64,000 nucleotides of DNA, taken from the NCBI GenBank assembly GCA_023525715.1, contig JAKNSD010000072.1:835544-899543 (forward strand). The letters are read 5' to 3'. The notes beneath the pieces are model-generated. The model did not search any database, was not told where the DNA came from, and saw only the letters and a list, made by a program, of their open reading frames with translations. The stretch comes from Cichorium intybus (taxonomy: Eukaryota > Streptophyta > Magnoliopsida > Asterales > Asteraceae). The position numbers and the translations under genes were made by a program. Shown here in pieces: positions 31,590-43,700 of the stretch. Each line of letters begins with the position of its first letter. The first letter of the stretch is position 1.

Positions 31590-32774
31590 ATGAGAAATAC
31601 AAGGAGTAATCCTACGGGCTGAATTTCGGGGTGTGGAGCCTCAAGAAGTGGACCAGCCCGTTCTCAAGGCTCGGTTGGAAGAAGGGCAAGGGAACTAGTA
31701 GAGGAAAATCCACCAGATATACGAGCCATTGTTGCTGATGTGGTTAGGGAATTATTTCCTACATTGGTTAATAACCCGGGTGAAGAAGCTACAAAAAGAG
31801 CTCATAACAGGCAGCCTGAAACTGAAAGTCAAGGTAAAAGTCGTGCCCGCACAGAAAAAGAAGTTCAAGGTTGGGAAGCTTCTGAAAAGAAGATTATGTG
31901 TACTTACAAGACTTTCCTTGGCTATAAACCCAAAGAGTTCTCAGGGACGGATAATCCAGTCTAGGGAATGGAATGGATAATGCATATAGAGAATGTGTTC
32001 CGAGTCAGTAAATGCGCTGAAGAAGATAAAGTGGAGTTTGCTACTAATCAATTAACGAGAAATGCGTTACATTGGTTGAAAATTTATAGCAAAGCTTTGG
32101 GTCCTGATTCGTCTTAATCATTACCTTAGGAGCAATTCAAAACCAAGTTTAATGAAGAATATTGCTCTGAAGTGGCTGTGAAGATACTAGAAGATGAATT
32201 TTTGCACTTGGAACAAGGGTCTAAATCTGTCCAAGAATATACTATGAGTTTTCTGGAAAAGGCTAGATTTACGGAACATCAAGTAAACACAGAAAAGAGA
32301 AAGATTGACAAGTATGTTTGGGGATTGAAGACCCGAATCTGCGAGATAGTGCAACCACTTCAATTGTCTACTTTTCGACAAGTGGTGGATAGAGCAACAG
32401 AAAGGGAGACAGAACTTAAAAGGCAATAAGACGAAATGAAAGTTTTTGAAACTAAAAGAAAGGCGGAAGATCAAGTGTGGACGCCTCATAAAAAGTCGCA
32501 ACAAGCCGAGTCCAACCTTAAGGGTAAAAACCAAAGAGAAGATATAAAGTGGTGTGAGAAGTGCAGGAAAAGGCACTCAGGAAGTTGTCAAATTGACACT
32601 GTACCAGTTAGTTGCCGAAATTGTGGAAAACCGGGGCACGATGCTAGACTCTGTCGGGCAGAGCGTAGGTGTTTCCATTGTGGGGCTACGGATCAGATTC
32701 GTCTAAATTGTCCCCAGATTAAATTTGCAGTGTCAAGTGGTAAACCCGGCAAGGAGCGGGAAGGGAAGAAGTAA
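31590..32774 (+). pseudogene. T4 gag, many stops
   Basis: ATG at 31590 (MRNTRSNPTG), TGA after ten codons. All recognisable segments are in the same frame but cut by stops at 31620, about 31962, about 32115, about 32130, 32427 and 32772. Capsid signature: YKPKEFSGTDNPV, ATNQLTRNALHWL, VQEYTMSFLEKARF (retrotransposon gag domain). Two zinc knuckles: CRNCGKPGHDARLC and a damaged CFHCGATDQIRLNC (the usual GH replaced). The product would have been the particle protein. Confidence 0.85.
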
Positions 32775-32777
32775 GAA

Positions 32778-33284
32778 GTGAAGAATCGGGGAAGTCCAGT
32801 AGCATCACGAGCCTTTCAGATGACTGTGGAAGAAGCTCGTGAAAAGACTGATGTGGTTTCAGGTATCTTCACTTTAAATTCCATTCCCATATATGTTATA
32901 TTTGATCCAGGAGCAACACATTGTTTTGTATCGGTATCTTTGATGCCTCAACTGAATATTCCCCTAACTCCTATGGAAGAAAGCTTAGAAGTAGCTATAG
33001 CGGATGGTAGATATGTTTGGGTTTCCGAACACCTAGAAGGTTGTCAGCTTAAAATCTACGGGACCACTTTCCCTATAGATTTGAAGCCGATGACTACCAA
33101 CGAATTTGGAGTAATCGTGGGTATGGATTGGTTAGCAACGAATTATGCTAACATGGATTGTACAAATAAAAGTATTACAGTATTATCACCGGATGGGAAA
33201 TGGATAAAAATTCAGGGTGAACGTCCACGGTTGAGAATGCCGGTTATCTCCTTTGCTAAAGCTCGAAGTTGTATTAGTAAATGA
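32778..33284 (+). pseudogene. T4 protease region
   Basis: Contains FDPGATHCFVS where FDSGATHSFIS is usual: the catalytic Asp-Ser-Gly is Asp-Pro-Gly here. GVIVGMDWLA, the second protease signature, is intact. The frame ends at TGA 33282 and continues in the same frame to 33582. Confidence 0.82.
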
Positions 33285-33296
33285 GGAGTATCTTCT

Positions 33297-34201
33297 TTGG
33301 CTTACGTAGCGGTGGCTAAACCAAATAAAGTGGGGGTAGAAAATGTAAACGTTGTAAATGAATTTCCAGATGTATTTCCCAAAGAACTTCCAGGATTATC
33401 GCCAGATAGACAAGTAGAGTTCACAATCGAATTGAGTCCGGGAGCCGCTCATGTTGCTCGGGCTCCATATCGTTTAGCACCTTCAGAGATGGTGGAATTG
33501 AGGAAGCAATTAGAAGAACTTCTGGATCGGGGTTTCATTAGACTGAGTACGTCACCTTGGGGAGCACCTATCTTATTTGTATAAAAGAAGGACGGGTCGG
33601 TGCATGTGTATTGACTACCGGGAATTGAACAAGATCACGGTGAAGAATAAGTATCCGCTACTGAGAATTGATGACTTGTCTGATCAACTTCAGGGAGCAT
33701 CTTATTTTTCAAAAATTGATTTGAGGTCGGGGTACCATCAGTTAAAGATACGGGAATCTGATATTCCGAAGACGGCTTTTCGCACTCGTTATGGCCATTA
33801 TGAGTTTTTGGTAATGCCTTTTGGGTTAACCAATGCTCCGGCTATATTTATGGATCTCATGAATAGAGTTTGTCGTCCATTCCTTGATACTTCTGTGATA
33901 GTATTTATAGATGATATCTTGGTGTATTCGCGAAGTCAAGCGGAGCATGAAGTACATTTGCGCCAAATGTTGAAGTTGCTTCGTCAAGAGAAGTTCAGTT
34001 TCTTGGTCACGTGATTAATGATGAAGGTGTTAAAGTTGATCCAGCGAAAATTGAAGTCGTGATGAAGTAGGAACCGCCTCGAAGTCCGACTGAAATACGA
34101 AGTTTCCTTGGATTGGCGGGTTATTATAGAAGGTTTGTTGAAAATTTCTCCTCGATAGCTGCTCCGTTGACGAAATTGACCAAGAAAGGTGAAAATTTTG
34201 A
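33297..34201 (+). pseudogene. T4 reverse transcriptase, frameshifted
   Basis: LPGLSPDRQVEFTIEL and STSPWGAPILFV lie in the first frame (33297-33584). After a stop and shift near 33580, CIDYRELNKIT, KIDLRSGYHQL, VMPFGLTNAPA and the catalytic FIDD (about 33906-33920) lie in the second (33577-34014). A further shift near 34005 leads to FLGLAGYYR-like sequence before the RNase H frame. RT of the Ty3 type (RVT_1). Confidence 0.88.
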
Positions 34202-35455
34202 ATGGGCGGAAAAAAACAAGAAGCTTTTCAGAGGTTGAAGCAAGCCTTATGTGAAGCTCCGATGTTAGCATTACCGCAAAGTGGAGAAGAATATGTGATT
34301 TATAGTGATGCATCCAGAGTTGGCCTAGGATGTGTGTTAATGCAGAAGGGTCGAGTAATCACTTACGCGTCCCGTCAACTAAAAGAGGCTGAGGAGAAAT
34401 ATCCAGTACATGATCTGGAATTAGTTGTTGTGATCTTGGCGTTGAAGTACCTATTTGATCAGAAAGAGTTGAATATGAGACAGCAAAGATTGATGGATTT
34501 ACTTAAAGAATTTGAATGTGAAATTTTATACCGTCCCGACAAGGCGAACGTGGTTGCAGATGCTTTGAGCAGAAAAGAAGCTCCTTTGAAAGTTACATCC
34601 GTGTGTATAGGTGTGGCGAGTCGATTACCTGAACTGATCCGCTTGGCACAAGAAGAAGCGCGCAAGCCTGAACATGTAAAACGCGAACGGATGGTTGGGT
34701 ATTTGAAGCAGCTGGATGAAAACTCACAGCGATTGAAAACCTTTAGAGGTTGTGTATGGGTCCCAAAACAGGGAGAGGCAAGGAATTTGCTTCTAGAAGA
34801 TGCATACTATAGTAGATATGCAGTACATCCGGACAGCACCAAGATGTATCGGACGCTAAAACCGTTGTATTGGTGGCCGGGAATGAAGGGAGACATTGGA
34901 AGATACGTAGAAAAGTGTTTGACATGTTTGCAGGTAAAGTCAAACCATCAGAAACCATACGGCGAAATCCAACCGTTACCGATTCCAAAGAAGAAATGGG
35001 ACGACATCACTATGGATTTTGTAACAAAATTACCACGAACACCGCGAGGTCATGATACGGTATGGGTAATTGTAGACCGGGTGATGAAATCGGCGCAATT
35101 TCTACCGATTAGTGAGAGGTTCAAGATTGAAAAGTTGGCGAAAATATACATAGATGAAGTGAGATGTCGACATGGATTACCGATGTTGATTGTGTCAGAT
35201 CGAGATAGCAGGTTTACTTCCCGGATTTGGCACAGCCTACAAGAGCAATTGGGTTCGAAAGTACTTATGAGTACCGCATACCACCCACAGACAGATGGGC
35301 AAAGTGAAAGAACTATTCAGACTTTAGAAGATATGTTACGCACCTGTGTGATAGACTTTGGCGGGAGCTGGAAAGATCATCTACCTTTGGTAGAATTTGC
35401 ATATAACAACAGCTATCATTCCAGCATTCAGATGGCCCCATATGAAACTTTATAG
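34202..35455 (+). pseudogene. T4 RNase H and integrase core, open but internally deleted
   Basis: RNase H starts YSDASRVGLGCVLMQ. The stretch between LALKYLFDQ and KELNMRQQ lacks about 20 residues normally containing the catalytic TDHKSL. Integrase follows: HPDSTKMYRTL and CLTCLQVK (zinc site), ITMDFVTKLP, VSDRDSRF and GQSERTIQ (catalytic D, D, E). TAG at 35453-35455 stops the frame. This 417-codon stretch is the longest open part of T4. Confidence 0.88.
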
Positions 35456-35461
35456 GGAGCG

Positions 35462-36052
35462 TTGTGTCGCACACCGACTTGCTGGACTGAACTTGGGGAA
35501 AAGCCGTTGGCCGGACCCGAGATTGTAGCACAGACTGAAGAAAAGATTAAGCAAATTCGAGAAAATTTGAAAGTCGCTCAAAATCGACAGAAGCAATATG
35601 TTGATAAGCAGGTAAAACCCTTGGAATTCCAAGTGGGAGATATGGTAATGCTCAAAGTATACCCTTGGAAAGGTTTAATTCCTTTTGAAAAAAAAGGGAA
35701 GCTGAGTCCTCGTTTCATTGGACCTTTCCGCATATCCCAAAAAGTTGGAGCTGTAGCGTATAGACTGGAATTACATGAAGAACTTCACGGTATACATGAT
35801 GTATTTCATGTGTCCCATTTGCGGAAGATCTTGGTTGATGAGTCTCAACGGGTACCTCTTGCTGAAATTGAGGTAGATGAGAAATTAAGATATCCGGAAA
35901 AACCCGAGAAGGTATTAGACCGAAAGGTAAGACAATTACGGAACAAGGAGATCAGCATGGTTAAAGTGCTTTGGCGACACCATAGAGGTTCCGACATGAC
36001 GTGGGAAACAGAAAGCGAAATGAGGGAGAAATACCCTCAACTCTTTGTATGA
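35462..36052 (+). pseudogene. T4 integrase C-terminus with chromodomain
   Basis: In frame with the preceding segment after one TAG. GDMVMLKVYPWKG and SPRFIGPFRI form the GPY/F module; ISMVKVLWRHHRGSDMTWETE (written here in part) is a chromodomain, which in chromoviruses directs insertion by reading histone marks. Ends YPQLFV then TGA at 36050-36052. It places T4 among chromoviruses with T6. Confidence 0.87.
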
Positions 36053-36072
36053 TTCCGAGGACAGAATCTTTT

Positions 36073-36088
36073 GAAGGAGGGAAGAATT
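36073..36088 (+). other. T4 polypurine tract
   Basis: GAAGGAGGGAAGAATT directly before the 3' LTR. Confidence 0.85.
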
Positions 36089-37637
36089 TGTAACACCATA
36101 TTACCTTTTATTTGTATTATAAGTAAATATAATAAAAAGGGGTAATTTGGTCATTTTACCATGGAAGGGTAATTTGGTCTTTTGGCATAAAAGGACTTGA
36201 TATGTAATAATATTTTGAGTTTTGGACTTAAAATGTTATAAATGCAGTCTTTTGTATTAAAATGTGATAAAAGTGTCAACAGTTCAAGAAAATGGACTTC
36301 AGGGACTAAACTGTAAATTCTGGAAATATAAAAGCTAGATCATGTCCCCATTTGTTGAGCTGATCACTTAGAAGCATCGGGAAGAAATTAGAGAGGGCGA
36401 TTTCTGCAAAGCTTGTGGAGATTCAAGCTTAAGATCAGAATTTTAGTTTGGAAATTTGAAAGTTATCAAGATTTAAAGGTTAGTTATTGTTTTTCAAACC
36501 TAATTTCTTGAATGTTCTTCATAGGAGAAAGTGATGACTGAAATTCCAGTAATGCTCTAAGAGGTTTTTCAAACATGTTATGTGTTAAGAACATATCTCA
36601 AAAACATGAAAGTAGGTTGTTATTGTTGAAATTTGGAATTTTGATTAAGAACCCTAGATTACAAGTTTTTAGGATCAACTTGATTCTAATGGGTTATAAT
36701 GAATTCCAAATGTTATATTTGTTGAAATAAATCAGTAGAAGTGATTAATATTGGACAATTTCGGTTTTGGACCAAGAATGTGAAAAACGGGAATTTCTAG
36801 AAATGGATTGGAATCACCAATTCCATTGTTTAGAAACTGAAATAAATGAATGGTTTTGGTCTTGGAACAAACCCTAGTGATTAAGTCGTGAATTAAGGGC
36901 TTAAAATGAGAAAAATGGGGATTTGTATCATAAAAATTGGATTACTAGTCTGTCCAGCAGGAGATCGCGTCGCGACCTCCATGAGGATCGGGTCGCGATC
37001 CTGCGCCTGGGGAAATATGATCAAATTTCTCCTGCTTTCTGTTAAGAGTGAGCTAGTTTGGTTCATTTTATTTGGAACTTGATGCTAGACTTGTCCGTTT
37101 GACCTCAAATTTTGAACATAGGTCCAATATAGTGTGAAACTTCGTGGAAAATTGTCGGAATACCTATACGACCTCCCTAAAGTACTGTAGCAAAATACGC
37201 ATATTTCGTGAAAAAGTATAATTTATAGAAAGATGGTAAAGGAAGGTCATCATCTCAATGTGATTTGTAATTGTATAAAATTGGACTCATGTGAAGGAAA
37301 GTTAATTGAAATAGTTGTTAACCTATTATCATTTGGTATATAAATGAATAAATAGGTACGGGACAAACTATTGTGGCGCGTGCAAGAAGACAAGAAGTAA
37401 TTGGAACAAGTTGTAGCAAGCATCAAGGTGAGTAATCTCACTTATATCATATGTGATATATACTGTTTGAACTCTTATAACATGTAGCAGTTTCGGAGTT
37501 CAGTTTTGGTAGCTTGGAAGTGAGTAATCTGAATTATATCTAGTAGGATATATGACAATTGCAATGGTACTACTGGAAGTAGATACAGATGAGAAGAGGG
37601 TTGATTACCCAATTGTATTGTAGAAATTTATATGGTA

Positions 37638-37800
37638 ATGGTGCGGCCTTGTGGCTATGATATTGGACGATTGAATCCAAATGGTGCGGCCTTATGGCTA
37701 TGATATCGGATTATTGAATCCAATTGGTACGGCCTTAAGGCTATGATATGAGATGTTGAAACCATCTGGTACGGCTTATATGGCCAGGAAATACGGTACA
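37638..37800 (+). repeat. 43-bp tandem repeats in T4 3' LTR
   Basis: Three units of exactly 43 bp start at 37638, 37681 and 37724 (TGGTGCGGCCTTGTGGCTAT type); a fourth, degenerate unit begins about 37767. The 5' LTR keeps only the end of unit three onwards. Confidence 0.88.
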
Positions 37801-38030
37801 GTCATTTGTGGCTAGGAGACATGGGACAGAAATCGGTAATGAGAATTTGAATGTTAATTTTCTCTTATATATGTGAGATTGTTTGTATGATTACTCATTG
37901 AGCTTTATAGCTCACTGTGTTTGTTTGATATGTCCCTGCAGGTGAGCGTGACCCTGCGAAGGGTAAAGTTAAAGTCTGTGACTAAGAACATTAAACCTGT
38001 CGAGGACGTTAGTAGCAGCCCTGCTCAGAG

Positions 38031-38035
38031 GATTT
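38031..38035. repeat. T6 target-site duplication, left copy
   Basis: GATTT against GATGT at 48861-48865, one difference. The undisturbed T4 5' LTR has GATGT at this site, so the left copy mutated. Confidence 0.75.
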
Positions 38036-40745
38036 TGTCACACCCCGATCCTTGGCGGAATCGATCAAGGCGTGATATATTGTTCAAAGTCTCATGACAA
38101 CTATGTTATAATATGATTAGATTCAATTAAGTACTAAGTAGACAAACAAGATCCACAACATACAAATACGAATTCCAATAGAAACAACATTTATTACATC
38201 AAATTTAAATACTCTTGTGGGTTTCTAAGGTACACCCTACTTTTCATCAACTTCATTCTTCAAATCTGCATCATGGGTAAAAACAGGTCAACTACGAGAG
38301 TTGGTGAGTAATCTAGTTTTATTAAAGAAAATTGTGAGTTTGAAATATTTATAGTTTGAAACTTGTTTTCTCTGGAAATCGACAAGTAAGTATTATTGAG
38401 ATAACGGTTTATAAATCAAAAATTGATTAACAACTGATAACAACAACAATAAGTCCTCACCCTATATATACATATATATGTATATATATAGGATGGAGCA
38501 TCTAATCATCATACACACTCAACCACTTGCAATCAATCACCTTAGTGTCCCAAGGCGGGGTGGTCAACCCAATAGCGCTATTATTGTCCATAACATACCT
38601 CAAGAATACGGGCATAGTCATGGAGATTAGACTAAAAATGGTAATGCACTACAAGTACATGTAGCGTAAACAAACAACAATTATACAAATAATGATTCAC
38701 ATATAAATGTCCCAACAATGTCTCAATGGTGAAAAAATAATAAAATGAAGTTGGAACATATTAAAACCACATGATACACCCCAAGAGTATTTAAAATTAT
38801 AAAATATGGGGTAGATTACTCACATTAGTCCAAACGGAATACGCGTGTTGTACGATAAACGGCTCGGGTCAAAACGACGTGGAACCTATTATAATTAATA
38901 GTTTTGGTTTAGGAATCGATAAATGGGAATATAGTATTAATAAGAATAATTAGACACATATTCTTATTTTAGATGAATTGACAATTATCCAAATTTTGTT
39001 TTGAATATTAATGTATTTATATGTTAAATGAATTTTAAATTGAATTAATTACTTTGCTTAATTAATTTATATTTTCACTTTAGACAAGATTTTAATAATT
39101 TCTTATTAAAATAATAACTAGTCAAATTATAAGTATTTACAGATTTTATATATTATAAACAATTATTCATATGAAATAATCATTAAAAATACATTTTTAC
39201 ATGCTTAGATATTTAGGAAAATGGTTTTAAATACTAAACAGTAATAAAACATTCTGAAATTTTCAGAAAATTATTATTTCATAAAATGGTAATTACTGTA
39301 AAATTTGCATATTTTTCTTAACTGCTTTAGTATTTATTTAATATTTTAATAATTAAACCACAACAAAATTCGGGAAAAATAATAAATGATTCCCATAAAT
39401 TCTGGTAAATTAACCATAGTTTGCTAACATTATATTGAGCCTACTGTAAATATTTTGGATATTTTGGACTAAGGGAAGTATTTCTTATGTTTTTCATTAT
39501 TAACTAATCACTAAAATCATAAATAATAGGAAAATATTAAGAGAAATTCATTAGACTTTTTATTTATGATTAACATGTTATATATGATATTCGGATAAGG
39601 TGTTATAATTTTTGGACATGTGTAGCTATTTATTATCTATTTAAACCATTAAATAATCATTAAATCAGGAAAAATAAGCAACAATTATTACAAAACTCTG
39701 TAAATGTTTTCATGGAGTCTCTAATATGTTAGTAAGGTGCGAAAAATATAAAATCTAGTTTTTAACATACATAACTATATTTTGCAATTTATTTATCTAC
39801 AACAAAATAAAATACAAAATAAGCATCAAACAGTAATATAAATGCATGAAACTTTATAAATCCACTTTACTCAATACAAGGGTTGTTCCAAAATTTTCCC
39901 AGAATTTATTGACTGCAAAACGTATTTTATGTGAATTATTGCCATATTTTATTGCAATAATTATAGTAATTCAATAAAAATAAGTTATTTTCTGAAAATT
40001 TCCAGAACTTCTTATTTTATTTATGTGAGTCTTTGAAAAATCAGGTTTATGCATAAAATGAGTTTTAGATATTTTGGTGGATTTAATTTGTTTCATGTAT
40101 GAATTTGGAACTTTTAACAAAATACCTTGATGAATGCTTCAAGAGGGATGGAGATTTGAGTATGAGGGATTGTTCTTGGCTGGAAAATTGATATTTCTTG
40201 GAAGAATTTCGAGATTGAGAGTGAGAGAAAGAATAGAGAGGGTTTGAGTGGTGATGAGAATAATGTGTTGGGAGAAAAATTAAAGGAAAGATGATGGGAG
40301 GTGTGAGTGGGAGACCATGGGAATAACTTTTGACTTTAGGTGGTCTTCATAATTTCCCACTAGTACAAGCATCTCTATGTAATACACTAATTAATATAAG
40401 AATTTTATAAAATTTAATGTAGAGTTTATAAAAATGGAGTTTTATAAAAAATAGGTTATTATTTGATTATAACAATCTACTTTGATTTGAAGTTTAATTA
40501 TAGTATTCAAGTTTGACTCTTTTAATTTAATTAGAGTATCATACTTTGATTTGATTTTAATATGGTATCATAATTTAATTTGATTATAGTTATAACGTTA
40601 TACTATGCTATTTTGCTATTAACGTCAATTTATATCGTATTGTATAGGTTTTGATCCTATTAGCGTCAAGTAAATCTTGAGTAGGGTTTATTAAATTTCC
40701 CAATTGGGTTGGGTTGACCCGAATCCATTTTAGGCGGATGTCACA
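38036..40745 (-). repeat. T6 3' LTR
   Basis: Plus strand reads TGTCACACCCCGATCC to GGATGTCACA. Contains an AT-rich near-perfect palindrome (38461-38494) built of TATATA around ACATATATATGT. Confidence 0.96.
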
Positions 40746-40760
40746 GTCTCCCCTACTTTA
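40746..40760 (-). other. T6 polypurine tract
   Basis: The minus strand reads AAAGTAGGGGAGAC immediately before the LTR. Confidence 0.82.
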
Positions 40761-40795
40761 GGAAATTTCGTCCCGAAATTTAAGAAGAGAGTACC

Positions 40796-43700
40796 TTAAG
40801 AGAAAAGTTGTGGGTATTTGTTACGCATTTGATCCTCACGCTCCCATGTATACTCAGGTCCACGTGCTGACTGCCACCTTACCTTGACCAGGGGAATGTG
40901 ACTTCTTTTGAGTTGCTTTTCCTTTCGGTCGGCAATTTCCAAGGGTTTCTCGATAAATTGCATTGTCTCGTCGATTTGGATATCCTCGAGAGGAACATGA
41001 AGGTTCTCGTCTGCTAAACACTTCTTGAGGTTGGCTATATGAAATACTGGGTGTACTTTATTAAGCTCTATTGGTAGATCCAACTCGTAGGCTACTGGTC
41101 CGATCCTTTTCAGGATTTTGAACGGGCCAACATAGCGTGGTGCCAATTTACCCTTGCGTCCAAATCGAACCACACCTTTCCATGGGGACACTTTTAACAT
41201 GACCATGTCACCCACGGTAAATTCAAGCAGTTTGCGTCGCTTGTCGGCGTAACTCTTTTGTCGGCTACGAGCTGCGAGAAGGTTATTGCGAATCTGAGTG
41301 ATTTTGTCGGTTGTTTCCTGGATAAGCTCAGGACCAACGATTGGAGAATCCACTGTTGCGCGAATCACGTGGGACTCGCCAATTTCATGCCAGCAAATAG
41401 GAGATCGGCATTTACGGCCATACAATGCCTCAAATGGTGGCATCCCGATGCTAGAATGATAACTGTTATTATAGGAGAATTCCACCAACGGTAAATGAGA
41501 GTCCCAGTTTCCTCCGAAATCTAAGACACACGCCCTCAACATATCTTCGAGTGTTTGAATTGTCCTCTCAGATTGACCATCGGTCTGAGGATGATAGGCG
41601 GTACTGAGATCGAGGCGGGTTCCCATGGCTTCTTGAAGTGATTGCCAGAACCGAGAGAGAAATCTCCCATCACGATCTGAAATGATGCTGAGAGGGATGC
41701 CATGCCGACTAACTATCTCGTCGACGTAAATCCGAGCAAGTTGTTCGACCTTGAAATCTTCACGGATGGGAAGGAAATGAGCGGATTTGGTCAAACGGTC
41801 AATGATTACCCAAATGCTGTCGTGTCCCTTGGTGGTACGGGGAAGTTTGGTTACGAAATCCATGGCGATCGCTTCCCATTTCCACTCGGGGGTTTCCGGT
41901 TGGACCAATAGTCCAGAGGGTCGTTGATGTTCTGCTTTGACTCTAGAACATGTAAGACATTTGGCCACGAATAAAACAATATCCTTTTTCATTCCCGACC
42001 ACCAATAATTGGTTCTCAAGCCATGATACATCTTGTCAGCGCCAGGATGAATGGAATATCGAGTTTTATGGATTTCTTCCATCAGGAATGTACGAAGATT
42101 GTCGCGATCTGGGATCCATATGCGATCTTGATAATAGAAAATACCATCAGATTTACTTTCCAACTCCCCATCAATTCCCGTGGGCATGTCATTTTCGGTA
42201 ATTGCCGAGTGTTGGGCTCCTCGAATTCGGTCACTGAGATTGGACAAGATAGGAGAACATATTAGATGAAATGCTTTGGCATCTTCTTTTCGGCTTAACG
42301 CATCGGCTACGACGTTTGCCTTGCCCGGATGATAGCGTATTTCGCACTCGTAATCATTTAGGAGTTCGACCCATCGTGTTTGCCTCATATTGAGTCCCTT
42401 TTGATTAAGAATATGTTGCAAGCTCTTATGGTCGGTGAAAATTACGCATTTAGTGCCGTAAAGGTAATGCCTCCAAATTTTAAGAGCGAAAACCACGGCA
42501 CCGAGCTCCAAATCATGAGTCGTATAATTCCTTTCGTGGATTTTGAGTTGTCGCGATGCGTAAGCTATAACCTTTCCCCTTTGCATCAAAACACAACCTA
42601 GACCGAGATTGGAGGCATCACAATATACCACGAAATCTTCGGATCCTTCAGGGAGTGTAAGAATCGGAGCATCACACAACCTTTGTTTAAGGGTTTGGAA
42701 AGTGTCTTCCTGCTTGGGTCCCCAATCAAATGGTGTACCCTTGCAAGTGAGAGAAGTAAGCGGTAAAGCGATCTTTGAGAAATTTGAAATGAAACGCCGG
42801 TAATAGCCAGCTAAACCGAGGAAGGACCGAATTTCCTTGGGGGTACGTGGGGCTTTCCAATTCTTGACTGCTTCAACTTTTGTGGGGTCGACTAAAATAC
42901 CCTTGTCACTTACAATATGACCGAGGAATTGTACCTCATTTAACCAAAACTCGCATTTCGAAAATTTGGCATGGAGCTGATTTCCTTGCAATGTTTGGAG
43001 AGTTAGACGAAGGTGTCTTTCATGGTCTACCTTTGTCTTGGAGTAAATGAGGATGTCATCAATAAAGACGATAACAAAATGGTCGAGATAAGGTTTAAAT
43101 ACTCGATTCATCAAGTCCATGAATGCGGCAGGGGCATTCGTTAGGCCAAAAGGCATAACGGTGAACTCGTAATGGCCATAGTGGGTTCGGAAAGCGGTTT
43201 TGGGGATGTCTTCTTCCCGTACTCGAAGTTGGTGATAACCCGAGCGGAGGTCGATTTTTGAGAAACATGAAGCTCCTTGAAGCTGATCAAAAAGGTCGTC
43301 GATCCGAGGTAACGGATATCGGTTCTTGATGGTCAATTTATTTAACTCCCGATAATCGATACACATACGAAACGAACCATCTTTCTTTTTGATGAAGAGA
43401 ACCGGGGCTCCCCAGGGTGAAGTACTAGGGCGGATAAATCCCTTATCGGTTAATTCTTGGAGCTGACTTGCCAATTCTTGCATCTCGGTTGGAGCCGACC
43501 GATATGGAGACTTGGCTATGGGAGCAGCCTCAGGAATGAGATCGATGCAGAACTCTAGCTCACGTACTGGAGGGAGTCCAGATACGTCATCGGGAAAGAT
43601 GTCGGGAAAGTCTCGTACAATCGGAATATCTTCGATCTTCTTTTCTTTGACCTTTGTTTCCACCACATGGGCTAAGAAAGCCATGCATTCTTTACGTAGA

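Larger units (their letters stand above)
36089..38035 (+). repeat. T4 3' LTR, part 1
   Basis: Starts TGTAACACCATATT. Holds the CpG palindrome pair (about 36960-37006) and the 43-bp repeats. Interrupted by T6 at 38036. Confidence 0.9.
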
